NCBI GenBank assembly: GCA_949739095.1
Contig: CATIYX010000082.1
Location: 1 to 6,398, forward strand
Source: an uncultured Clostridia bacterium
GTDB taxonomy: Bacteria > Bacillota > Clostridia > RUG12999
Direction of reading: 5' to 3'
Length of the DNA stretch: 6,398 nucleotides
Shown here: positions 1 to 4,963 of the stretch, one piece after another
How positions within the stretch are numbered: the stretch's first letter is position 1
Layout of the letters: each line of letters begins with the position of its first letter
Notes under the pieces: generated by a model
Seen by the model: only the letters and a program-made list of their open reading frames with translations
Databases searched by the model: none
Told to the model about the DNA's origin: nothing
Made by a program: the position numbers and the translations under genes

Positions 1-15
1 ATTATAAAATCAAAA

Positions 16-98
16 GCGCCGCCGAATTGTTTCATCGCTTCGCTCGAAACCGGCGATGCGCAAAATTATACCAGTCCGCGTTGCGGACATGGTATAAT
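16..98. repeat. Double stem-loop element upstream of the Rrf2-type regulator
   Basis: Two adjacent hairpins fill the space before the regulator's ribosome binding site. The first (16-61) pairs GCGC with GCGC, GCCG with CGGC and GTTTC (29-33) with GAAAC (46-50), with small bulges. The second (65-98) is nearly perfect: ATTATACCA (65-73) pairs with TGGTATAAT (90-98) and GTCCGC (74-79) with GCGGAC (83-88), leaving a GTT loop and one bulged A at 89. There is no T-run after it, so it is not an obvious terminator. The compact, high-identity arms suggest a dispersed intergenic repeat or miniature element; copy number cannot be judged from one window. If the promoter lies further left, this element forms the 5' leader of the regulator mRNA. 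Confidence 0.6.
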
Positions 99-115
99 GA
101 AAAGGAGGATTCTTC

Positions 116-553
116 ATGAAAATATCAACCAAGGGACGATATGCCCTTCGTATGCTGCTAGACCTCGCTGCGCATGAAAATAATGGATTTATCGCGCTCA
201 AAGACATTGCACAGCGGCAAGGCATTTCCAAAAAATATCTAGAGCAAATCGTTCCTATTGTAAATAAATCCGGCATCTTGCAAACAAACCGCGGATTTCA
301 GGGTGGCTATAAACTTGCACAGTCACCCGACAAATATACCATTGGCATGATTTTGCGTCTGACGGAAGGGAGTTTGGCTCCTGTTTCCTGTCTTGACCAA
401 ACGCCGATACAATGTGAACGAAGCGACGAATGTCCCACGCTTCCTGTCTGGCAGGGTCTGAACAAAGTTATCAATGAATATCTCGACGGTATTACCTTGC
501 AGGATATTTTAGACCAGCAGCGCCAGCGCTATTCCAACGACTATACCATCTGA
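116..553 (+). CDS. Rrf2/IscR-type transcriptional regulator with cysteine cluster
   Basis: A 145-residue protein, the usual length for Rrf2-family dimeric winged-helix repressors. It opens with the family signature MKISTKGRYALRMLLDLA, followed by the helix-turn-helix region (about 26-60: LKDIAQRQGISKKYLEQIV) and the wing with RGFQGGYKLA (59-68). Cysteines 92, 100 and 106, in SCLDQTPIQCERSDECPT, sit where IscR-like members bind an Fe-S cluster; the cysteine-metabolism repressor CymR of Bacillus lacks them. The ATG at 116 follows AAAGGAGG at 101-108 with 7 nt spacing, so the start is secure. The gene converges on cysK and lies about 1.6 kb from hydE. Likely targets are the TAGGTT-bearing promoters between those two genes (inference). 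Whether it senses Fe-S status, redox or cysteine supply cannot be decided from sequence. Confidence 0.93.
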   Translation: MKISTKGRYALRMLLDLAAHENNGFIALKDIAQRQGISKKYLEQIVPIVNKSGILQTNRGFQGGYKLAQSPDKYTIGMILRLTEGSLAPVSCLDQTPIQCERSDECPTLPVWQGLNKVINEYLDGITLQDILDQQRQRYSNDYTI

Positions 554-647
554 TACTTCGGAACAGAAATGCCAAACACCACGCGGCGTTTTTCCTATAC
601 CGAAAACAGACCCCAAATGTATCATTACATTTTCTTTTAATACCCCA

Positions 648-690
648 AGAGGGCGAAACCCAAATGATTTTCATTCCGGTTTCGCCCTCT
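648..690 (+). terminator. Strong hairpin downstream of the regulator, candidate terminator
   Basis: A 13-bp perfect stem pairs 648-660 (AGAGGGCGAAACC) with 678-690. Inside the loop a further AATGA (663-667)/TCATT (671-675) stem can form around a TTT tip. It is followed by TCTTTATATAT, only moderately U-rich, so termination of the regulator transcript is plausible but not ideal. A weaker hairpin followed by TTT lies nearer the stop codon, at 574-593. Confidence 0.55.
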
Positions 691-726
691 CTTTATATAT
701 CCCCAATCCCCTTGCGTTGTTTTCCT

Positions 727-755
727 AAAACATAGAGGATGCGGTCTCCCCTATG
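727..755 (-). terminator. Probable intrinsic terminator of cysK
   Basis: Read on the minus strand, the RNA after the cysK stop forms an 8-bp stem: CAUAGGGG (755-748) pairs with CCUCUAUG (738-731) using one G-U pair. It is followed at once by UUUU (730-727). On the plus strand the same position would be an A-C mismatch, which supports a minus-strand role. It begins about 15 nt after the stop codon. Confidence 0.6.
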
Positions 756-769
756 CTCATGATTCCACT

Positions 770-1699
770 CTATTCCGAGAACATCGGTGTGGACAAATAC
801 CGCTCTCCGGTGTCCGGCAACAACGCCACAATCACTTTTCCTTTGTTTTCAGGACGCTTTGCAAGCTCCGTTGCTGCAAACACTGCCGCGCCGGAGGAAA
901 CACCCACCAATACACCTTCTTTTCTGGCAAGCGTTCTGCCTGTTTCAAATGCGTCTTCATTTTCTACTGTAATAATTTCATCATAAATTTTCGTATCCAA
1001 TGTCTCCGGCACAAATCCTGCGCCAATTCCCTGAATTTTATGCGGACCTACTGTGCCTTTTGAGAGCACCGGCGAACCTGCCGGTTCCACAGCAACTACT
1101 TTGACCTGTGGATTCTTTGATTTTAAATAGTTGCCAACACCCGATATGGTGCCGCCGGTACCGACGCCCGCTACAAAAATATCCACTTTGCCGTCCGTAT
1201 CCTGCCAGATTTCAGGTCCGGTCGTCTTACGGTGCACTGTCGGATTCGCCATATTCGTAAACTGGCTGGGAATGAAGCTGTTCGGCGTTTCCGCTGCTAA
1301 TTCCTTCGCTTTTTCAATGGCGCCTTTCATGCCTTTTGCACCATCAGTCAACACCAACTCTGCCCCATAAGCTTTCAGCAGATTACGGCGTTCTACGCTC
1401 ATGGTTTCCGGCATGGTGAGAATGATTTGATAGCCTCTTGCGGCGGCGACTGCCGCCAGACCAATACCAGTGTTGCCGCTCGTTGGTTCAATGATAACAG
1501 AATCCTGTTTTAAAAGCCCTTTTTCCTCCGCCTCGTCAATCATTGCCCTTGCGATTCTGTCTTTCACACTTCCCGCCGGATTGAAATATTCCAGCTTCAC
1601 CAAAACGGTCGCTCCCAACGCTTTTTCTCTCTCATAATTTTTCAACTCCAAAAGCGGTGTTGTACCAATCAAATCCGTAATCTTTTCATAGATTTTCAC
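770..1699 (-). CDS. cysK: Cysteine synthase A (O-acetylserine sulfhydrylase)
   Basis: A 309-residue cytoplasmic PLP enzyme that makes cysteine from O-acetylserine and sulfide. Visible motifs are the PLP lysine in NPAGSVKDRIA (K46), the substrate loop PTSGNTG (72-78), the PLP-phosphate glycine loop GTGGTISG (about 180-187), HKIQGIGAGFVP, which is typical of CysK, and the serine of GVSSGAA near the pyridine nitrogen. Length and N-terminus (KIYEKITDLIGTTPLLEL) match the family. The start is GTG at 1699-1697, with AAGGAG at 1709-1714 and a 9-nt spacer. CysM or cystathionine beta-synthase-like enzymes are less likely given the short length and sequence. The gene is monocistronic here. It is driven by a strong promoter with an Rrf2-like operator and a leader of about 185 nt carrying two small ORFs, so it is probably controlled at more than one level. 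Confidence 0.97.
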   Translation of the reverse strand: MKIYEKITDLIGTTPLLELKNYEREKALGATVLVKLEYFNPAGSVKDRIARAMIDEAEEKGLLKQDSVIIEPTSGNTGIGLAAVAAARGYQIILTMPETMSVERRNLLKAYGAELVLTDGAKGMKGAIEKAKELAAETPNSFIPSQFTNMANPTVHRKTTGPEIWQDTDGKVDIFVAGVGTGGTISGVGNYLKSKNPQVKVVAVEPAGSPVLSKGTVGPHKIQGIGAGFVPETLDTKIYDEIITVENEDAFETGRTLARKEGVLVGVSSGAAVFAATELAKRPENKGKVIVALLPDTGERYLSTPMFSE

Positions 1700-1740
1700 T
1701 TAGAATCGCTCCTTTTCATTCTTTAATTTATACTCTCTAT

Positions 1741-1809
1741 CTAATCCGCAGGCAGAAGTACTTCTGCCTCTGTCTTTCGTTTATTTTTTATCTTATCAAA
1801 TGTCTGCAT
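1741..1809 (-). CDS. Leader ORF 2 of cysK (22 codons), overlapping leader ORF 1
   Basis: This ORF starts with an ATG whose A is the last base of the preceding leader ORF stop (TGATG overlap at 1811-1807), a layout typical of translational coupling. It encodes 22 residues, beginning MQTFDKIKNKRK and ending EVLLPAD, with a basic middle, and stops at TAG 1743-1741. It has no strong ribosome binding site of its own, so it would depend on ribosomes ending translation of ORF 1. Its 3' third is the 20-bp perfect palindrome at 1750-1769. The cysK start lies 41 nt beyond its stop. No known protein family is recognised. It may be a real regulatory ORF or a chance reading frame; the precise overlap is the main support. 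Confidence 0.4.
   Translation of the reverse strand: MQTFDKIKNKRKTEAEVLLPAD
1750..1769. promoter_or_regulatory. Perfect 20-bp palindrome in the cysK leader
   Basis: AGGCAGAAGTACTTCTGCCT is identical to its reverse complement. In RNA it would give an 8-bp stem with a GUAC tip. On the cysK (minus) strand it is followed by GCGGATTAGATAG, with no U-tract, so it is not an intrinsic terminator of cysK. It may be a regulatory hairpin, a pausing site or a dimeric-protein binding site. Confidence 0.6.
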
Positions 1810-1841
1810 CAACATCGTTTTTCATTTGGTAGATACATCAT
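1809..1841 (-). CDS. Leader ORF 1 of cysK, peptide MMYLPNEKRC
   Basis: A 10-codon ORF, MMYLPNEKRC, whose cysteine codon UGU is directly followed by the stop UGA. It has a near-ideal AGGAGG at 1847-1852, 5 nt from the first ATG and 8 nt from the second, and lies about 43 nt after the predicted transcription start of cysK. The first start codon falls in a small hairpin, GTAGAT/ATCTAC (1829-1845). A terminal cysteine codon in the leader of a cysteine-biosynthesis gene fits a leader peptide that reads charged tRNA-Cys or cysteine supply; cysteine-containing leader ORFs controlling sulfur genes are known in mycobacteria. That this one works the same way is inference. No homologous family is recognised. 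Confidence 0.65.
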   Translation of the reverse strand: MMYLPNEKRC

Positions 1842-1867
1842 CTACGCCTCCTCAATAATTCATACAA

Positions 1868-1888
1868 AACCTACCTTATTTCTAGGTT
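1868..1888. promoter_or_regulatory. Rrf2-type operator at the cysK promoter
   Basis: A perfect inverted repeat, AACCTA (1868-1873) and TAGGTT (1883-1888), is separated by 9 bp and centred on 1878. It covers the predicted transcription start just downstream of the cysK -10. The size and half-sites resemble operators of the Rrf2 family in Firmicutes. The nearby regulator is the obvious candidate to bind it as a repressor, though that assignment is inferred. Confidence 0.55.
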
Positions 1889-1890
1889 AT

Positions 1891-1919
1891 ATTATAGCAC
1901 CATAGGAATGTTTTGTCAA
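1891..1919 (-). promoter_or_regulatory. cysK promoter
   Basis: A consensus housekeeping promoter: TTGACA (1919-1914), 17-bp spacer, TATAAT (1896-1891), on the minus strand. The predicted start is near 1884, giving a leader of about 185 nt. Confidence 0.88.
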
Positions 1920-1957
1920 TCCTTTTTTTCTCATTTTTTTAATTTTATTTTAAAAAT
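1920..1957 (-). promoter_or_regulatory. A-tract UP-like element of the cysK promoter
   Basis: On the minus strand the bases just upstream of the -35 are strongly A-rich, with several runs of A (T-runs on the plus strand). This is the pattern of an UP element contacted by the RNA polymerase alpha subunit. It would make cysK one of the stronger promoters when not repressed. Confidence 0.45.
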
Positions 1958-2029
1958 CCCCATTTTACCGCTTATATGGGCTGTTTGAAACTACTGCTAT
2001 GTGTATACAGCAAAGCAATGTTGCGATGC

Positions 2030-2058
2030 TTGACAATCTATCCACCGAATGATATAAT
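2030..2058 (+). promoter_or_regulatory. hydE-mnmA promoter
   Basis: TTGACA (2030-2035), 17-bp spacer, TATAAT (2053-2058): a full consensus housekeeping promoter. The predicted start is near 2065, leaving a leader of about 104 nt before hydE. It fires divergently from the cysK promoter, with about 110 bp between the two -35 boxes. Confidence 0.88.
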
Positions 2059-2092
2059 ACATATCAAATAGATAGGTTTTATGCATTCGGTG
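2043..2092. promoter_or_regulatory. Operator-like region over the hydE promoter
   Basis: Two roughly concentric dyads surround the transcription start. The inner one is TAGGTT (2073-2078) with a degenerate partner TACATA (2058-2063; 4 of 6 match to AACCTA) and the same 9-bp gap as the cysK operator. The outer one is a perfect 9-bp inverted repeat, CACCGAATG (2043-2051) and CATTCGGTG (2084-2092). Their centres are 2068 and 2067.5. The inner site suggests control by the same Rrf2-type protein as cysK; the outer repeat has no assigned partner. Confidence 0.4.
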
Positions 2093-2168
2093 CACTGTTC
2101 AAAATTTTCTCTAAAAAATATGCGCCGCACTGCCATAGACCATTTCTTGTGACGAGGAGCAAACATTT

Positions 2169-3221
2169 ATGAAAGCTTTAGAAACAAGCATATATCAGCT
2201 TATGCATGAGCGAAACTTATCTGACGAATCACTGGCGGCACTGTTGGAAACCGCGGACGCCGACACACTACTGTTTTCCGCTGCTGATACAGTGCGGCGG
2301 CAGGTTTATGGCGATGAGGTCTATATCCGCGGATTGATTGAGTTCACCAATTATTGCAAAAACAACTGTTATTATTGCGGCATACGGCGGGATAACCGCT
2401 CTGCCGTGCGTTACAGGCTGAGCAAGGAGGAAATTCTTGCTTGCTGCACCGAGGGATATTCTCTCGGATTTCGCACGTTTGTCCTGCAAGGCGGTGAAGA
2501 CCCGTTTTATACGGACGAACGCATCTGTGAAATCGTTGCTGCATTGCGAGCAACATTCCCTGATTGCGCTATTACGCTTTCCATGGGTGAAAAATCAAAG
2601 GAAAGCTATCTTTCCTATTATCAGGCGGGCGCAAACCGGTATCTGCTCCGGCACGAAACAGCGGACGCGGCGCATTATGGGAAACTGCACCCCGAAACCA
2701 TGCAGTTGCAAACCAGAAAGGACTGCCTGTTTCATCTAAAAGAAATTGGCTACCAAGTCGGTTCCGGTTTCATGGTGGGGTCTCCCTACCAGACCACGCA
2801 AAATCTCATTGCGGACTTGCGTTTTTTGCAGGAGTTGCAACCGGATATGATAGGTATTGGTCCCTATCTGCGACACGGTGAAACGCCGTTTCATACATTT
2901 GAAAATGGTAGTCTGTCTCTCACGTTGCGGCTGATTGCTGTTCTCCGGCTGATGTTTCCCTATGCGTTGATTCCCGCAACCACAGCACTTGGCACCATTC
3001 ATCCGCAGGGGCGGGAGCTGGGACTCAAGGCGGGCGCAAATGTTGTCATGCCCAATCTTTCTCCTGTCAGCGTACGCAAGCTATATGATTTATATGACAA
3101 CAAAATATGTACCGGCGACGAGGCAGCGGAGTGCCGCCGTTGCTTGGAACAGCGGGTTGGCACAGCGGGATACCGCATTGTGACCGATATCGGGAATGTG
3201 AAAAGGGAGGCGCGTCCGTGA
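2169..3221 (+). CDS. hydE: [FeFe]-hydrogenase maturase HydE, radical SAM enzyme
   Basis: A 350-residue cytoplasmic radical SAM TIM-barrel enzyme, the usual HydE length. RGLIEFTNYCKNNCYYCGIR holds the CX3CX2C that binds the catalytic [4Fe-4S] cluster (C63, C67, C70). LQGGEDP (107-112), RYLLRHE, GSGFMVGSPYQTT, IGPYLRHGETPF and MPNLSP are HydE-like blocks. Near the C-terminus C314, C322 and C325 form CX7CX2C, the ligand set of the accessory cluster found in some HydE proteins. HydE acts with HydF and HydG to build the diiron subcluster of the hydrogenase H-cluster. PylB and BioB are relatives but fit less well. GAGGAG at 2154-2159, 9 nt from the ATG, supports the start. It is followed by mnmA with a 4-bp overlap; hydF, hydG and hydrogenase genes are not in the window. 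Confidence 0.9.
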   Translation: MKALETSIYQLMHERNLSDESLAALLETADADTLLFSAADTVRRQVYGDEVYIRGLIEFTNYCKNNCYYCGIRRDNRSAVRYRLSKEEILACCTEGYSLGFRTFVLQGGEDPFYTDERICEIVAALRATFPDCAITLSMGEKSKESYLSYYQAGANRYLLRHETADAAHYGKLHPETMQLQTRKDCLFHLKEIGYQVGSGFMVGSPYQTTQNLIADLRFLQELQPDMIGIGPYLRHGETPFHTFENGSLSLTLRLIAVLRLMFPYALIPATTALGTIHPQGRELGLKAGANVVMPNLSPVSVRKLYDLYDNKICTGDEAAECRRCLEQRVGTAGYRIVTDIGNVKREARP

Positions 3222-4291
3222 ATAAAAAAGCTTTGATTGCCATGAGTGGCGGTGTGGATTCCAGCGTAGCCGCTTATTTGATGAAGGAGCAGGGATATGA
3301 TTGCATTGGTGCAACAATGAAACTGTTCCATAATGAAGATGCGGGCGTATCGCGGGAGCGTTCCTGCTGTTCGCTGGACGATGTTGAAGATGCTCGCCGT
3401 GTCGCCTATGCACTGAAAATCCCTTACTATGTGCTTAACTTCACCGCACGGTTTCGCGAAGATGTGATGGGCCGCTTTGTGGCAGCCTATGAATCAGGTG
3501 CAACGCCCAATCCCTGTATTGACTGCAACCGATATTTAAAGTTTGAAACACTGTTCCGGCGGGCAAAGGAATTGGGCTATGACTTTGTGGTGACAGGTCA
3601 TTACGTACGCACTGTCTACGACAGCGAACGCGGACGCTATCTGCTGAAAAAGGCGTTAGATGAAACCAAAGACCAAAGCTATGTGCTCTATGCTATGACA
3701 CAAGAACAACTCGCTCACACCCAATTTCCCTTGGGCGCACTGCAAAAATCCCAGGTGCGCGCCATTGCGGAACAATGCGGATTTGTTAACGCAAAAAAGC
3801 AGGACAGTCAGGATATTTGTTTTGTGCAGGATGGCTCCTATGCGGATTTTATTGAGCAATATACAGGAAAGACCTATCCGACCGGCAATTTTATCGACCA
3901 AAGCGGTACTATACTCGGAACGCATAAAGGCATTATTCATTACACCATCGGTCAGCGGCGCGGACTTGGTATTTCTTCTGCACAGCCGCTATATGTAACG
4001 GCGGTCAATCCTGAGGACAACACCGTTATGCTGGGACCATCAGACGCATTATATACCAAAACACTGACAGCAAACCACATCAATTTGATTTCTGTGGACA
4101 ATCTTGAATCGCCCACACACCTCAAAGCAAAAATACGTTATCAGCAGACCGAGCAGCCGGCAACAGTTGTTCAAACCGGCAGCGACACGCTTACCGTGAC
4201 GTTTGATGAACCACAGCGCGCCATTACAAAAGGGCAGGCGTTGGTTTTATATGACGGCGATACCGTTGTTGGCGGCGGAACGATTATTTAA
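3218..4291 (+). CDS. mnmA: tRNA 2-thiouridine synthase MnmA
   Basis: The product is a 357-residue cytoplasmic enzyme that thiolates U34 of tRNAs for Lys, Glu and Gln, using ATP and persulfide sulfur. Motifs: PP-loop SGGVDSS (10-16), GATMKLF, PNPCIDCN with catalytic C100, TGHYVR, KDQSYVLY, SQDICFVQ with the second catalytic C201, and IGQRRGLGI. The chosen start is GTG at 3218, preceded by AGGGAGG (3204-3210) with 7 nt spacing. The frame stays open further upstream to 3107, but that part lies inside hydE and lacks family similarity. GTG overlaps the hydE stop (GTGA), so translation is probably coupled. Sulfur would come from a cysteine desulfurase, none of which is encoded here. Regulation is shared with hydE, hence possibly with the Rrf2-type protein. 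Confidence 0.96.
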   Translation: MNKKALIAMSGGVDSSVAAYLMKEQGYDCIGATMKLFHNEDAGVSRERSCCSLDDVEDARRVAYALKIPYYVLNFTARFREDVMGRFVAAYESGATPNPCIDCNRYLKFETLFRRAKELGYDFVVTGHYVRTVYDSERGRYLLKKALDETKDQSYVLYAMTQEQLAHTQFPLGALQKSQVRAIAEQCGFVNAKKQDSQDICFVQDGSYADFIEQYTGKTYPTGNFIDQSGTILGTHKGIIHYTIGQRRGLGISSAQPLYVTAVNPEDNTVMLGPSDALYTKTLTANHINLISVDNLESPTHLKAKIRYQQTEQPATVVQTGSDTLTVTFDEPQRAITKGQALVLYDGDTVVGGGTII

Positions 4292-4408
4292 GTCCAGAAG
4301 AGACACCCCCCATACGTTGTTTGTCTCCCCTACATTTAAAATTAATCCCACTGCCGCAAATATGGTTGTCGGTTTCTTCTTGTTTTCAAAGTAAATTTCT
4401 CTTACTAT

Positions 4409-4464
4409 ATAAAAAGCCGTGCGGCGGAGTTGTTATCAGAACAATCCACTGCACGGCTTTTTAT
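4409..4464. terminator. Bidirectional terminator between mnmA and the DUF523 gene
   Basis: A 12-bp perfect stem AAAAAGCCGTGC (4411-4422)/GCACGGCTTTTT (4451-4462), extendable by two A-T pairs outside. An inner stem TTGTT (4430-4434)/AACAA (4440-4444) lies inside the loop. The A-run on one side and T-run on the other give a U-tract in both directions, so it can end both the hydE-mnmA and the permease-lipoprotein-DUF523 transcripts. Confidence 0.9.
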
Positions 4465-4485
4465 GATATATCATTTCTTACACTT

Positions 4486-4950
4486 TTACTTTTCCAATTC
4501 CTGCAAAAACGCTTCCGCTTCCGCAATATCTTCTTCTGCAAACACCTGAACACCTGCGTTTCTCAGGTATTCCACCGCCAACCCCTGACCTTCCTTTTTG
4601 GTGTCGGTGAACGTGCCGTCATAAATAAATTTGCTGCCGCAGGAGGGACTATCCTGTTTCATGATGGCAAATGCCACATCATGTTCTTTGGCGAGGCGCA
4701 GCACTTCCTCCGCACCCTTTGTATATTCCTTTGTGACGTCTTTTCCTGCTCCCGTTTTCACCTTATCGCCCACTCTTTGAGAATCTGGGCGCGGAATGGG
4801 AAGTCCGCCAAACACCTCCGGACAGATGGGCACCAGCCGCCCTTCTTCTTTCCATTTCAAAAACACAGGATTTTTTTCCGAAACATCTCCTGCATCATAG
4901 CGTACAATTCTGCTGCCATAAAGACATTCACTAACCAGAATTTTTTTCAT
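4486..4950 (-). CDS. DUF523 family protein, TudS-like Fe-S desulfidase
   Basis: A 154-residue stand-alone DUF523 protein (YbbK-like). The three conserved cysteines are present: C9 in SECLYG, C43 in ICPEVFGG and C104 in DSPSCGSKF. In characterised TudS members three such cysteines hold a [4Fe-4S] cluster whose free iron takes sulfur from thiouracil-type compounds. RYDG-like RYDA (17-20), PIPRP and the acidic/basic DVTKEYTKGA block also fit the family. The start is ATG 4950-4948, after GGGGAG and AGAGG within 4953-4963; an in-frame extension up to 5016 would overlap the preceding gene and lacks family sequence. It begins 13 nt after the lipoprotein stop, so it is the last gene of that operon. 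Family membership is clear; the actual substrate is inferred only. Confidence 0.88.
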   Translation of the reverse strand: MKKILVSECLYGSRIVRYDAGDVSEKNPVFLKWKEEGRLVPICPEVFGGLPIPRPDSQRVGDKVKTGAGKDVTKEYTKGAEEVLRLAKEHDVAFAIMKQDSPSCGSKFIYDGTFTDTKKEGQGLAVEYLRNAGVQVFAEEDIAEAEAFLQELEK

Positions 4951-4963
4951 TTCCTCTCTCCCC

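Noticed and set aside
90..98. TGGTATAAT as the -10 of the regulator's promoter
   Set aside because: The start site would fall near 105, inside the ribosome binding site, and no -35 lies at the right spacing; it is better explained as a hairpin arm.
1700..1884. T-box or other known riboswitch in the cysK leader
   Set aside because: No antiterminator core of the TGGnACCGCG type and no hairpin plus U-tract before cysK; S-box landmarks were not seen either.
3107..3217. In-frame 37-codon upstream extension of mnmA
   Set aside because: It overlaps hydE, has no MnmA-like sequence, and GTG 3218 has a good ribosome binding site and gives the normal family length.
4300..4327. GAGACA/TGTCTC 6-bp stem just after mnmA
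   Set aside because: Short stem, long loop and no T-run; the strong terminator follows at 4411-4462.
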